A stretch of 64,000 bases of DNA. Source: Bacteroidota bacterium. Its GTDB lineage: Bacteria > Bacteroidota > Bacteroidia > Flavobacteriales > Weeksellaceae. The notes below the pieces were generated by a model, which ran no database searches, had not been told where the DNA came from, and saw only the letters and a list, made by a program, of their open reading frames with translations. Within the stretch, counting starts at the first letter, position 1; the number at the start of each line of letters is the position of its first letter. Shown here in pieces: positions 27,702 through 36,567 of this stretch. The DNA lies in contig JAFAFC010000039.1 of the NCBI GenBank assembly GCA_023423715.1, positions 1-64,000 on the forward strand. The letters run 5' to 3'. The position numbers and the translations under genes were made by a program.

Positions 27702-27757
27702 CAAAATTAGATGATAAAGGATTTAATATAGTTGTAATAATTTGTTATTTTGTTGTA
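27702..27757. promoter_or_regulatory. Divergent AKR/AraC control region with AraC-type operator
   Basis: Minus -7 TAATTTTG at 27709-27702 serves the reductase. The operator 27732-27757 (TTGTAATAAT ... TGTTGTA) has the 21-bp TTGTA direct repeat. On the plus strand another TAATTTTG (27756-27763) overlaps the operator end and lies five bases before the regulator's ATG, so AraC-gene transcripts may be nearly leaderless and operator binding would block them (autoregulation, inferred). Confidence 0.65.
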
Positions 27758-27767
27758 ATTTTGTACT

Positions 27768-28610
27768 ATGAAACGAAAGCAATTCAAATCCTTAGAAATC
27801 GATTCGTTTGAAGCGACGGAATATCCGTTGCCACGACACAGTCATACGTATTACGAATTGGTTTATATTTTTAAAGGTTGTGGAGATCATCATATTAATC
27901 AAATTATTCAACCTTACAAAGCAGGGGATTTGTTGATGGTTTCGCCTGGTGATGAACATTATTTTGATATTAAAAAATGCTCGAAGTTTGCTTTCATCAA
28001 GTTTAATGATAGTTATTTTGAGTCGAACAAACATCTTTGTCCGGACACGATTATGACGGCTTCGCCTGTGGAAATGATGCGAAATGCCTTGTTGAAAGAG
28101 GAGAAACTTTATTTTGATGAACCTTGCAAAACGATTCTGAGAAAAACGGTTGAGAATATTTTAGATTACAATCAAATTTGTGAAGTTACTACGTCGCCCA
28201 TTATGTTTTTTCAGGTTTTATCGTTGTTTGGATTGATTCGTGAAGCAAGTTTGAAGCTCAACGTTCGCATCGATAATGGTATTCCGAGTCAGGAAGATCT
28301 TATCTCTTTCATTCATCAAAATATTTATAATCCCGAACAAATTCGAATAGAAAATATAGCACAGCATTTCAATATTTCACCAACGTATTTCAGTGCTTAT
28401 TTTAGAAGGAATTTTGAGGTTTCATATCGAAATTACGTTAACGATTATAAAATAAAATTAATAGAAAGGCGCATCGAGTCTGGCCAAATGAATATGAAAC
28501 AAATCGCTTTTGAGTTTGGCTTCACGGATGTTAGTCATCTCACCAATTTTTTCAAAAAACAACGAAATCTAAGTCCGACCGATTATAAAATTCAGTTTGC
28601 AAAAGTGTAG
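27768..28610 (+). CDS. AraC-family transcriptional regulator
   Basis: A 280-aa protein. The N-terminal part is a cupin-type ligand pocket (LPRHSHTYYELVYIFKGCGDH, GDLLMVSPGDEHYF). The C-terminal AraC domain has two HTH motifs: IAQHFNISPTYFSAYFRR and MKQIAFEFGFTDVSHLTNFF, ending in the family hallmark LSPTDYK. It is divergent from the aldo/keto reductase and most likely binds the 26-bp sites at 27732 and 25911, controlling reductase and MFS exporter. The inducer is unknown. Confidence 0.9.
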   Translation: MKRKQFKSLEIDSFEATEYPLPRHSHTYYELVYIFKGCGDHHINQIIQPYKAGDLLMVSPGDEHYFDIKKCSKFAFIKFNDSYFESNKHLCPDTIMTASPVEMMRNALLKEEKLYFDEPCKTILRKTVENILDYNQICEVTTSPIMFFQVLSLFGLIREASLKLNVRIDNGIPSQEDLISFIHQNIYNPEQIRIENIAQHFNISPTYFSAYFRRNFEVSYRNYVNDYKIKLIERRIESGQMNMKQIAFEFGFTDVSHLTNFFKKQRNLSPTDYKIQFAKV

Positions 28611-28700
28611 TGGGTTTTACGTGAAAATTTCTTGTTTTAGTTTCGCATTGATTATGGAACTATTTTTGTGGTGTCATATTCGAATTGAAAACCTAGAAGT

Positions 28701-28991
28701 ATGACACCAGAAGACAATAAAAAACAGCAAGACCGTAATTTAAGAGAAATGGATTACAATTCTGAAGACGATATTTTTAATCAAGAGGAGCATATCTCCT
28801 TAGATGAAAATGGAAATCCTATTTATGATGAAAACGTTGAAGATTTGGATATGGAAATGAATTTGGATGCTCCTGGTTCCAACGAAGACAATGCTATGGA
28901 AGAAGTTGGCTCCGAAGATGAGGAGAACAATTACTGGAGCTTATCTGATCAAGATGATCATGAAGAAGAAAATGATGATCTCGTAGAATAA
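28701..28991 (+). CDS. Very acidic small hypothetical protein
   Basis: A 96-aa protein extremely rich in Asp, Glu and Asn, with no hydrophobic segment; likely disordered and cytosolic. It contains EEHISLDENGNPIYDENVED and ends in a run of acidic residues. I recognise the type (small acidic flavobacterial proteins) but no function. It is transcribed alone, ending at the terminator at 29001. Confidence 0.65.
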   Translation: MTPEDNKKQQDRNLREMDYNSEDDIFNQEEHISLDENGNPIYDENVEDLDMEMNLDAPGSNEDNAMEEVGSEDEENNYWSLSDQDDHEEENDDLVE

Positions 28992-29000
28992 ATTTGTAGA

Positions 29001-29023
29001 CCTTGCCAAAGCAAGGTTTTTTT
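29001..29023 (+). terminator. Terminator after the acidic protein gene
   Basis: CCTTGC, CAAA, GCAAGG and seven T residues, nine bases after the stop codon. Confidence 0.8.
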
Positions 29024-29168
29024 AATTTGTTCTATTAATTTTGCTATCAGATATTTAGTAGCATTTTATGGCAGTTAGAAATTGAATATGTAAATATTCA
29101 AACATTGTTTTGTTATTTTTGATAGTGAAGTAGATCAACAAATTATTCAATAAAAACCAAATATAAAA

Positions 29169-30050
29169 ATGAAAAATACGTACATCACTATACTTTTTCT
29201 TCTTTCAATTTCCGTTTTTTCTCAGAATAAAGTGGTTGCAAAAGCAGAAAACTCCATTCAATTTAAAGGCAGTATTAGCGGTAGTCCCATAACGATATTT
29301 CTGAAAAACCAAGAGATTATCGATTGTGATGACTTTGATCGATTTGTTGAAGGTTGGTATTATTACGATACTTATAAAATCAAAATTCCTTTAAATGGTT
29401 ACACAAAAGGCTGCGATATGAAATTGTTTAATTATGGAAAAAACCATAAAACGGTTGTTGCAAAACTTCAAAATTCGGTGACCAATTCAACAATCGATAG
29501 TTTGTATCGTAGTTCTCATCCTGTAGAAACGCTGTCTTTCGATCGATGTTTTTATTCAGAAAGTAAAAATAAAAACAGAAAAGGCGAGTTTAGAAACAAT
29601 GCGAAGACATTAGAAATCCTAGTAAATACGGATGATATTTTTATAGGTAAAAAATCGGAGAAATTTAAACTTCCCAATCAAAAAGAAATTGATTTACGAA
29701 AGGTGTTTGCTGGCTATGGTGGCAATCAGTTTTATAGTTTAACGGAGGATGTCAAAGAAAATCGCGCTATCTTTTATTTTGAAAGTATTTCTAATCACAA
29801 TGCGTGTGGACAATGTGGGGGAAGTGAAGGTGAGAAAGGCTTTAGAATTATTTATTTTGATAAAAATTGGGCGATAAAAAAGAGTGAAGAGTTTTTAACT
29901 GAAAGTTGTCTTTCAATGATTTCAGAAACCAAAATCGTAAACACGACAACGAGCGAAACTAAATATCAGATTTTTGAAGGTTATGGTGAGAGCAAGAAAT
30001 CGTATTTCTTAGTTGTCAATAAGACCAAATCAACGCTTGTGAAATTATAA
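29169..30050 (+). CDS. Secreted hypothetical protein
   Basis: A 293-aa protein with a clear signal peptide (ITILFLLSISVFSQ). The mature part has no domain I recognise. A NACGQCGGSEG cluster with several Cys occurs near residue 215, and other Cys pairs (DCDDF, GCDM) suggest disulphides in the periplasm or outside. It is followed after 79 bases by a lipoprotein gene on the same strand, possibly co-transcribed. A TATTTTTG -7 (29114-29121) precedes it. Confidence 0.6.
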   Translation: MKNTYITILFLLSISVFSQNKVVAKAENSIQFKGSISGSPITIFLKNQEIIDCDDFDRFVEGWYYYDTYKIKIPLNGYTKGCDMKLFNYGKNHKTVVAKLQNSVTNSTIDSLYRSSHPVETLSFDRCFYSESKNKNRKGEFRNNAKTLEILVNTDDIFIGKKSEKFKLPNQKEIDLRKVFAGYGGNQFYSLTEDVKENRAIFYFESISNHNACGQCGGSEGEKGFRIIYFDKNWAIKKSEEFLTESCLSMISETKIVNTTTSETKYQIFEGYGESKKSYFLVVNKTKSTLVKL

Positions 30051-30129
30051 AAGATATTCAAATTTGAACTTTTTTAGGATTAAGTCCACAAGGAAAACGT
30101 ATTTTTAGGATGTATATTGGTTATTGAAT

Positions 30130-30954
30130 ATGGAAAACTATCTACGCGGATTAATTGCTTTAAGTTTGATTATAAGTTGCGCAAGTGCGAGCGACCTTAG
30201 TACGATTAATAGGGTTTCTCAATATCAAAGTCTTTCGAATTTTACAGCAGATTCTGATCATGTCAAATTTGCTCTTACCAACCCGTTACATACACCGTTA
30301 CGAATTTCGATACAGACCAACGACTTAGGACTGAAAGTGAAATTTGATACCATTACATTGCAACCAAAATCGGATACAATTTTTGAGCTACGGCATTCGC
30401 AAAAAGAAAATTTGAAACTTCATCTTTCAGAAAGTTTTGGCGACTTAAATAAAAAAATAACGCTTGAAAAATTGGATTTACCTTTTCCGAAAGGAAAAAA
30501 ATATCAAGTTATTCAAGGCTATCACGAAAAATTTACTCATTATAAAAGCGAATATAGTAGGTATGCAATCGATTTTAATTTGAAGGAGGATGATATCGTA
30601 ACCAGCGCTGATACTGGTTTTGTCGTTGGAGTTGTTGATGCTTATACGGTGTATGGAAATGACGTGAAATATCAAAACTTTTCAAATTTTATTACGATTT
30701 ATAATCCGGATTCTGGAATATTTACTCAATACGTTCATTTAAAGAATGGTAGGATTTTTGTAAAAGTTGGCGATCAGGTAAAACGTGGTCAGAAATTGGC
30801 ATTAACAGGACTTTCTGGTTATATGGATGGGGAGCATTTGCATTTTAATGTTTTGGTTCCGAGTAAAAAAGATCAATTAAAATCAGTTCCCATTGAATTT
30901 AAAAACTACAAAGGAATCGAGTTGAAGAAATTTGATTTTGTAGAAAATAACTAA
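30130..30954 (+). CDS. M23-like peptidase-domain lipoprotein
   Basis: A 274-aa lipoprotein: lipobox LIISC with C17 as the modified residue. A TTG six bases upstream is in frame, but the ATG at 30130 gives a normal signal. The C-terminal half is an M23/LytM-type beta fold: YSRYAIDFNL, GFVVGVVDAYT, TQYVHLKNGRIFVKVGDQVKRGQKLALTG and GEHLHFNVL. The usual first zinc ligand (His in HxxxD) is replaced by Arg in RYAID, while the HLHF ligand is kept. It may therefore be a non-catalytic or altered LytM protein. N-terminal residues 20-125 are of unknown fold. Confidence 0.7.
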   Translation: MENYLRGLIALSLIISCASASDLSTINRVSQYQSLSNFTADSDHVKFALTNPLHTPLRISIQTNDLGLKVKFDTITLQPKSDTIFELRHSQKENLKLHLSESFGDLNKKITLEKLDLPFPKGKKYQVIQGYHEKFTHYKSEYSRYAIDFNLKEDDIVTSADTGFVVGVVDAYTVYGNDVKYQNFSNFITIYNPDSGIFTQYVHLKNGRIFVKVGDQVKRGQKLALTGLSGYMDGEHLHFNVLVPSKKDQLKSVPIEFKNYKGIELKKFDFVENN

Positions 30955-31000
30955 TTTTTAAGAAATTCATATAAAATTCTGATAATTTGTATGTAACAAA

Positions 31001-31036
31001 AAAGGTCAGTTTTGAAATACTTCAAAACTGACCTTT
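31001..31036. terminator. Bidirectional terminator
   Basis: A perfect 16-bp inverted repeat (AAAGGTCAGTTTTGAA and its complement around ATAC) with A and T runs on both sides, between two convergent genes (lipoprotein and SMR exporter). Confidence 0.85.
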
Positions 31037-31065
31037 CTTAATTTTTAAGTTTGTATTTTATTTTT

Positions 31066-31392
31066 TTAGCTTGAAACCGCTTTCAAACCAACAATAGATC
31101 CAATTAATGTGGTTAAGAATAAAATTCTCATGAATGTTGCCGGTTCTTTGAAAACTAAGATTCCAACAAGGACCGTTCCTACCGCTCCAATTCCGGTCCA
31201 AACTGCATAAGCTGTACCTAGAGGTAACGCTTGTGTGGCTTTAATTAGTAACGCCATACTAATAAATAAGGCTACTAAAAATCCCGCATACCACATGATC
31301 ATTTCATTTCCGGTGGCTGTTTTTGCTTTTCCTAAACAAAATGCAAATCCAACTTCGAAGAGACCTGCAATAACTAAAATAATCCAACTCAT
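31066..31392 (-). CDS. SMR-family exporter, Gdx/SugE subgroup
   Basis: A 108-aa protein with four transmembrane segments, the size of a small multidrug resistance monomer that works as an antiparallel dimer. The N-terminus MSWIILVIAGLFEVGFAFCLGKAK holds the essential Glu (E13) and has the SugE-type wording, unlike EmrE. GTAYAVWTGIGAVGTVLVG is the family signature loop. SugE-type members export guanidinium; that is family knowledge and no guanidine riboswitch was seen upstream. It lies 71 bases after the Crp-like regulator on the same strand. Confidence 0.85.
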   Translation of the reverse strand: MSWIILVIAGLFEVGFAFCLGKAKTATGNEMIMWYAGFLVALFISMALLIKATQALPLGTAYAVWTGIGAVGTVLVGILVFKEPATFMRILFLTTLIGSIVGLKAVSS

Positions 31393-31463
31393 TGTTTATA
31401 AATTTTGATGCAAAGATCATTTTTGAGAAGGAGAAAAAATTTATCAAATGATAAAAAAGAAAT

Positions 31464-32027
31464 CTAACGAATTTCCGCTCGGATGCGGCTAAGGCTCACT
31501 TGGGTGATTCCCAGATACGATGCAATATGTCCCAAAGCCACACGCTGCAGAAGGTCGGGATGGTCTTGCATCAGTTGCAAATATCGTTCAGAAGCGGTAC
31601 CAAAGAGTTTAGAAATTAAGCGTTCTTCGGTTTTTACGAGTTCTTGTTCTGCAAATTTTCGTCCCCAATTGGCGATTGCAAGGTCTTTTTCAAAGAGATT
31701 CTGCAAATCTTTAGCTTTAATTTTGTAGAAATCACAAGCTTCTAAAAGTTCAATATCTTCATAACCTTTTTGGTTAGATACATAACTTTTCATAGAGATT
31801 ACGGCTTCACCTTCTTTACCGAACCAAAAGGTAACTTCCGAATCTGATGGGGTAGCGTACGCTCTTACGATTCCCTTTTTGATGAAATAAATATCTTTTT
31901 CAATTCGGTCCGCTTCCAATAAAATGTAGCCTTTTGGGTACGAAACTTCAGTCATATAGCCTTCCAATTCCTTTTTTGAGGATTCGGGTAACGTGTAGAA
32001 TTGATCAAGAATTTCCGATAAGTGCAT
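31464..32027 (-). CDS. Crp/Fnr-family regulator
   Basis: A 187-aa protein with an N-terminal cyclic-nucleotide-binding-type jelly roll (YPKGYILLEADRIEKDIYFIKKG, TFWFGKEGEAV) and a C-terminal winged HTH (IASYLGITQVSLSRIRAEIR). The pattern ERYLQLMQDHPDLLQRV before the HTH is typical of small Bacteroidota Crp-like proteins, many of which lack the cAMP contact residues. It may form a unit with the SMR exporter downstream and lies 26 bases after hemG, so hemG, regulator and exporter may be read together. Confidence 0.85.
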   Translation of the reverse strand: MHLSEILDQFYTLPESSKKELEGYMTEVSYPKGYILLEADRIEKDIYFIKKGIVRAYATPSDSEVTFWFGKEGEAVISMKSYVSNQKGYEDIELLEACDFYKIKAKDLQNLFEKDLAIANWGRKFAEQELVKTEERLISKLFGTASERYLQLMQDHPDLLQRVALGHIASYLGITQVSLSRIRAEIR

Positions 32028-32053
32028 ATTGAATAGTGGCGTAAAATTTCACA

Positions 32054-32605
32054 TTACAATGATGCGAATTTTTTTGCAAAATCTTGTACAATTTTCCAAT
32101 CTGTATATTCAATATTTGTCTTTGCATTGGTTGGTCCATTCGTTAACCACATAATTAGCTGAATCATAATTCGATCTTTGAATGGGTATTTCGAATAATT
32201 TAATTTTCCTGGAAACACAGCTGTTAATTGAGGTTTCCACGAGGTTGATTGTAAAAATTTAACAGCATAAGGATTGGTTTCTGGACTTTGTTTCTCCATT
32301 TTACGAGCAACTAAATTTACAGAAACAAAAGCCGTTTTTTTCAAGTTTAAGAGTGGGGCGTTTTCCTCAACAAACTTCAGGAAATCGGGATGGTGAAGTC
32401 CATAACGAATGCTTGATGCCAAAAGGATCTTATCAAAATCCTCCAAATTCCCTTTAAAATTACTAATATTTTCAATCGTAGAATGTCTTCCCAAAACCTT
32501 TAACTCGTCATGGATAAAACGACTTATTTTCTCTGTTTGCCCATCAACCGATGCATAGAGTAGAAGAGTCGTTTTGGGAGCGGAATTTACTAATTGATCT
32601 TGCAT
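32054..32605 (-). CDS. hemG: Menaquinone-dependent protoporphyrinogen IX dehydrogenase
   Basis: A 183-aa flavodoxin-like protein. LLLYASVDGQTEKIS is the FMN phosphate loop, SSIRYGLHHPDFLKF the isoalloxazine segment, and NGPTNAKTNIEYTDW the C-terminal HemG signature. It catalyses the penultimate haem biosynthesis step using menaquinone at the inner membrane face. Length agrees with E. coli HemG. No other haem genes are nearby. Confidence 0.85.
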   Translation of the reverse strand: MQDQLVNSAPKTTLLLYASVDGQTEKISRFIHDELKVLGRHSTIENISNFKGNLEDFDKILLASSIRYGLHHPDFLKFVEENAPLLNLKKTAFVSVNLVARKMEKQSPETNPYAVKFLQSTSWKPQLTAVFPGKLNYSKYPFKDRIMIQLIMWLTNGPTNAKTNIEYTDWKIVQDFAKKFASL

Positions 32606-32758
32606 GGTTTCTTTGTTTTTACCTTATTAAATTTACGAAATATGAATTCGTGTTTTGAATGAACAAGGCTAATATTCATCAGGTTTGTTATTGATTTTAT
32701 CTACTAGCTGTTCTTGATTTTCGACTTCAGAATGTTGAGTTTTGAAGGTTCAAATTCG

Positions 32759-32766
32759 TAAATTTG
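32759..32766 (+). promoter_or_regulatory. -7 element of the SDR gene
   Basis: TAAATTTG, a match to TAnnTTTG, 24 bases before the ATG at 32791. The -33 element is not clear. Confidence 0.4.
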
Positions 32767-32790
32767 CAAAAGATTTTTAAGGGAATTATT

Positions 32791-33504
32791 ATGAATTTAG
32801 AAGGAAAAAAGGCCATTATTACAGGTGGCGGACGAGGTTTAGGAAAAGCTGTTGCTCTTGCATTAGCCGCTGAAGGTGTGCATGTAGGGATTAGTGGAAG
32901 AAATGAGGGGAATTTAAAAATTACCGTAGAAGAACTTCAGAAATTAGGTGTTAATGCCTATTATCATATATTCAACATGGATAATGAAATCGAAGTGAAA
33001 GCGGGTATCGATAGCTTGGCTTCCCAATTAGGAGGTGTGGATATTTTAATAAATAATGCTGGAATCGGTGACTTTGGAAAAATAGATGAAATGCCATCTG
33101 AAACTTGGGAACAAGTAATTAAAACCAATCTTTTTGGTGTGTACTATGCGGCCAAGGCGGTTCACCCATATTTGCAAAAAAATGGGGAAGGCGATATTGT
33201 GAATGTTGCTTCTACAGCTGGTTTGAAAGGAGGTGGAAATATGTCGGCTTATGCAGCATCTAAAGCTGCGGTGATTTCATTATCACAATCGATGATGGCG
33301 GAATGGCGTAAAGAAAATATCCGTGTAATCACGTTAACGCCTAGTACCATTGCTTCGGATATGAGTATTGAAGGCGGTTTGACGGATGGGAATCCTGAAA
33401 AAGTTCTTCAACCAGAAGATTTTGCAGAATGGGTTCGCGATATTCTGAAAATGAATCGTCGTGCGATGATTGCTAACGCATCCATTTTTTCAACGAATCC
33501 ATAA
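32791..33504 (+). CDS. Short-chain dehydrogenase/reductase (FabG-like 3-ketoacyl reductase)
   Basis: A 237-aa SDR of classical type. The nucleotide-binding motif is TGGGRGLGKA (near residue 12-20), NNAG follows, and the catalytic Ser, Tyr and Lys are in VASTAGLKG and YAASKAA. I start at the ATG at 32791; an upstream frame to 32764 would add nine residues of weak character. It is closest in style to 3-ketoacyl-ACP reductases, but SDR specificity cannot be read from this. No fatty-acid genes adjoin. Confidence 0.85.
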   Translation: MNLEGKKAIITGGGRGLGKAVALALAAEGVHVGISGRNEGNLKITVEELQKLGVNAYYHIFNMDNEIEVKAGIDSLASQLGGVDILINNAGIGDFGKIDEMPSETWEQVIKTNLFGVYYAAKAVHPYLQKNGEGDIVNVASTAGLKGGGNMSAYAASKAAVISLSQSMMAEWRKENIRVITLTPSTIASDMSIEGGLTDGNPEKVLQPEDFAEWVRDILKMNRRAMIANASIFSTNP

Positions 33505-33511
33505 AAAATAG

Positions 33512-33540
33512 AATCCCAATCTTTCGATTGGGATTTTTTT
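33512..33540. terminator. Terminator between convergent SDR and DUF420 genes
   Basis: AATCCCAATC, TTTC, GATTGGGATT and T run on the plus strand. It touches the stop of the leftward gene at 33539. Confidence 0.8.
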
Positions 33541-33991
33541 ATAGAAAAAAAGCGAGTGTACAAACGATAAATGCGGTAATTCCTGTATAGAATAATCCAA
33601 AAATGATGAAATATCCTAATTTTCGATGAACCGCAGAAAATTGTCCCGGGATTTCCTTTTTCTTAAAGTTTTTATTGGTTTTGAATATTGTATATGCCCA
33701 AACAATATACGTGAGAACGGCACCAATGATGTGCGCAATTAAAATAGGTTTGAAGTACCATGTATGTTTGTAAGGACTATCTTGAACAAGACTTCCAGAA
33801 CCTCCAGATATACGAATAAGCAGCTCCAACAAGATCACGCCACCAACACATGTAAAGAAAAGTCCTTTCTGGATTTTCATATGGGCATTCATGTTTCCGT
33901 TTCGGATTTGTTTTGCTCCATAAAGAGCCACAAAAGGTGCAGCTAATGAAAGCGCCAACATTCCATAAATAATTGCGTAGCCTAAAGTCAT
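33539..33991 (-). CDS. DUF420-like integral membrane protein
   Basis: A 150-aa protein with four hydrophobic segments. His residues sit at the ends of helices (NAHMKIQKG, LIAHIIGAV, VHRKLGYF), the pattern of DUF420 proteins (YozB/CtaM), which take part in cytochrome oxidase maturation in some Firmicutes. The gene stands alone here, so the role in this organism is inferred. Confidence 0.65.
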   Translation of the reverse strand: MTLGYAIIYGMLALSLAAPFVALYGAKQIRNGNMNAHMKIQKGLFFTCVGGVILLELLIRISGGSGSLVQDSPYKHTWYFKPILIAHIIGAVLTYIVWAYTIFKTNKNFKKKEIPGQFSAVHRKLGYFIIFGLFYTGITAFIVCTLAFFL

Positions 33992-34113
33992 AATTGCATT
34001 TTAATGAACGTCAAATGTACTCATTTATAATTTGAAATTGCTAGTATCAATCGGTGTTTTTGTGGATTTCCCTACTTTCTAATTGTTTTTTAATGTGAGA
34101 AATCTCTTTATGA

Positions 34114-34144
34114 TTTGTAAAAAGAAATGCAAGCCCTATCTTTG
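34114..34144 (+). promoter_or_regulatory. Bacteroidota-type promoter of the BASS transporter gene
   Basis: TTTG (34114-34117), 19 bases, TATCTTTG (34137-34144): an exact consensus match. The ATG is 18 bases further. Confidence 0.7.
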
Positions 34145-34161
34145 TTCTTTAAGGAAAAACT

Positions 34162-35157
34162 ATGTCTTTGCGTATTTCAAAGCTTTTCACGAAGCAAAAT
34201 ACTTTTTTACTTTTATTGGTTTTGATGGTTTTATTTGGAAAATGGTTTCCATATCACGATTCGTATGCGCAAATATTTAATTTGGATGCCTTTATCGATT
34301 GGGGAATCGCGGGAATATTTTTACTTTATGGCCTCAAGCTCAATTTAAAGGAAGTTTTGAACGACGTTTCAAATTGGAAGCTTCATCTCTTGGTTCAAAG
34401 TGCAACTTTTATATTATTTCCTTTATTAGTCGTACTTTTCTATCCTTTGGTTTCGGATGGTCCGTATTTTTTAACGTGGCTCTCTATTTACTTTTTGGCG
34501 GCGCTACCGTCAACCGTTTCCTCTTCCGTTGTCATGGTTTCTATTGCGAAAGGAAATGTGACTTCAGCGATATTTAACGCCTCCATTTCAGGGTTAATCG
34601 GAATTGTGATGACCCCATTATTGATGAGCTTTTTTATGAAATCATCTTCTGAAAATGTCGATCAATTGGAGATTATTTATCAATTGCTTCTAAAAGTTTT
34701 ATTGCCTATTATTTTAGGTTTGATTTTGAATCCGTACTTAAAAAAATGGGTAACAAAATATGCAAAATGGATCGCTGAATTTGATCGATTAATTATTTTG
34801 CTAATTGTCTATAAAAGTTTTTCGGATGCGTTTCTTCAAAATATTTTCTCATCCGTTCCCAAAAGCTCATTTTTAATCATTGCACTTGCTGTTTTAGGAT
34901 TATTCTTTGTGGTGTATTCCATTTTAACTTGGATCAGCAAAAAACTTAATTTTTCTTGGGAGGATCAAATTACATTGACGTTCTGCGGATCCAAAAAATC
35001 CTTAGTTCATGGGAGTTTATTCGTGATGGTCTTGGGAATTCCTGAATCTCAGAAAGTGCTATTTTTACTTCCTGTGATGCTTTATCATAGTTTCCAGCTG
35101 TTTTATGTGAGTTGGTTAGCGAGTAGATTGGCCTTAAAATCAACTTCAAAAGAGTAG
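34162..35157 (+). CDS. Bile acid:sodium symporter-like transporter (YfeH / BASS family)
   Basis: A 331-aa protein with about ten transmembrane segments. Motifs such as GIAGIFLLYGLKLN, LAALPSTVSSSVVMVSIAKGN and TFCGSKKSLVHG are those of the YfeH-type SBF-like (DUF4137) branch of the BASS family. It would be a sodium-coupled carrier of an organic anion; substrate unknown. Transcribed alone from the promoter at 34114. Confidence 0.8.
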   Translation: MSLRISKLFTKQNTFLLLLVLMVLFGKWFPYHDSYAQIFNLDAFIDWGIAGIFLLYGLKLNLKEVLNDVSNWKLHLLVQSATFILFPLLVVLFYPLVSDGPYFLTWLSIYFLAALPSTVSSSVVMVSIAKGNVTSAIFNASISGLIGIVMTPLLMSFFMKSSSENVDQLEIIYQLLLKVLLPIILGLILNPYLKKWVTKYAKWIAEFDRLIILLIVYKSFSDAFLQNIFSSVPKSSFLIIALAVLGLFFVVYSILTWISKKLNFSWEDQITLTFCGSKKSLVHGSLFVMVLGIPESQKVLFLLPVMLYHSFQLFYVSWLASRLALKSTSKE

Positions 35158-35362
35158 ATAATCATCAACTTTAATGCAATATTTAAAGCTAATTTTCCTT
35201 TATTTAGGGTGTTTTTCCTGTTTTTTTATTTTAGTTCTTGACGTAGATTTGAAGTACTAAAAACACATTCATATACTAATAACCATTGAAGCTCATTTTA
35301 TATTTTTTCATAAAATTTAAAATGGCACTCATGAAAGTCATTTTCGACTGAAATGAAAAAGG

Positions 35363-35387
35363 TAAGCTGAATCTAACGATCAGCTTA
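35363..35387. terminator. Bidirectional terminator overlapping the stop of the FUSC gene
   Basis: TAAGCTGA, nine bases, TCAGCTTA, followed by six T residues on the plus strand. The 3' arm contains the leftward stop codon (TTA at 35385-35387). The rest of 35158-35362 shows nothing assignable. Confidence 0.7.
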
Positions 35388-36485
35388 TTTTTTGTCTAAA
35401 CTTTTTTGAACAACTGCTTTCGACTGCTTCTCGTACCTTTTTTTCTTGTACTGCAAACGTTCATTAAATAAGAACCAGCCTCCACAAACACCTAAAATGC
35501 TTCCTAAAATAATCTCCAAGAATCGTATTTGCAATAAATGATTGGGATCTGCGCTGAGAGAACTACCAGTTTCTGCTAAGAGAACACCTAAAGGCGTGAG
35601 AAAAACAACAGTTAAAGCGTAATGACGGGTTATTAATAATTCCACAATAATTTGTAAAATAATAATCGAAAAACACAAAACCAAAGCCGAATGTGTTAAA
35701 CTGAAAATTCCCCAAACGATGAGCATTCCAGCCAAGGTACCTATAATTCGATGAAAACCTCGTTTCCAAATAGAATATTGATCCACACCTTGCAAAACCG
35801 CTAAACATGAGATGGGAATCCAATACGGATATTCTAAATTGAAAAACTTTCCGATGAAGATGGAAAGCATCATAAACACGGTGATTACCAAAACTTCTCG
35901 AAAATCAACGTACGGATTGACTTTAAATTGGGTATTGAAGCGTGTTTTTAAGGCTTTTGGAAGAAAGAGTAAACTGTATAGTAAAACCAGAAAACAAGCG
36001 GTAAATGTTCCTAAAGTAAACAATCCAACCATTCTGGGAATCGCATTCAACTCATGCGGAACGGCAATCGCCATCGAAGCAATCATAATGAAAAAGAAAC
36101 TTCCCGGTGGTTTTTGAATAAAAAATCGGTTGACAAAATACGTAGCTCCAGAGATGAGTCCAAACCCTAGAATTGCCGTAATATCGTAGAAGCTAAAGAA
36201 TAAAGCCAACGTATAAGAAACAATCATTCCGAAAGAACAAACGAACATTTTGGTCATAATTTCGAACAAGTTTCCATTGGTAGGTGTGTACAAAATAACC
36301 AAACCGGCTAAACTAGCGGTAAGTCCAGAGCGAATGTCATTGAAATAATAGCCAGTTAATAAAGGAATTCCAACAGCCAAACCTGCCAAAATAGGGATGT
36401 GCCAACTCCTCGCGCTGTTCTTAAATTTGAAAAAATTTAAAACTTCTTTGCGTAAGAATTTGTGGTAAACGGCTTTATTTCTCAT
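35385..36485 (-). CDS. FUSC-family (aromatic acid exporter-like) membrane protein
   Basis: A 366-aa protein with two blocks of transmembrane helices, the FUSC/YccS-type half-transporter design but without the long cytosolic domain. Phrases such as GFHRIIGTLAGMLIVWG, a conserved second-block motif, and FRFLEIILGSILGVCGGW support it. Family members export aromatic acids and similar compounds; substrate here is unknown. Single gene. Confidence 0.75.
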   Translation of the reverse strand: MRNKAVYHKFLRKEVLNFFKFKNSARSWHIPILAGLAVGIPLLTGYYFNDIRSGLTASLAGLVILYTPTNGNLFEIMTKMFVCSFGMIVSYTLALFFSFYDITAILGFGLISGATYFVNRFFIQKPPGSFFFIMIASMAIAVPHELNAIPRMVGLFTLGTFTACFLVLLYSLLFLPKALKTRFNTQFKVNPYVDFREVLVITVFMMLSIFIGKFFNLEYPYWIPISCLAVLQGVDQYSIWKRGFHRIIGTLAGMLIVWGIFSLTHSALVLCFSIIILQIIVELLITRHYALTVVFLTPLGVLLAETGSSLSADPNHLLQIRFLEIILGSILGVCGGWFLFNERLQYKKKRYEKQSKAVVQKSLDKK

Positions 36486-36567
36486 AGAAAATTGGGGGAA
36501 TTCAATAATGCAAATTTCCTGATTTTCTAAGGATAAGCCAAATTTTTAGAGGTTAGAAAACATGATT

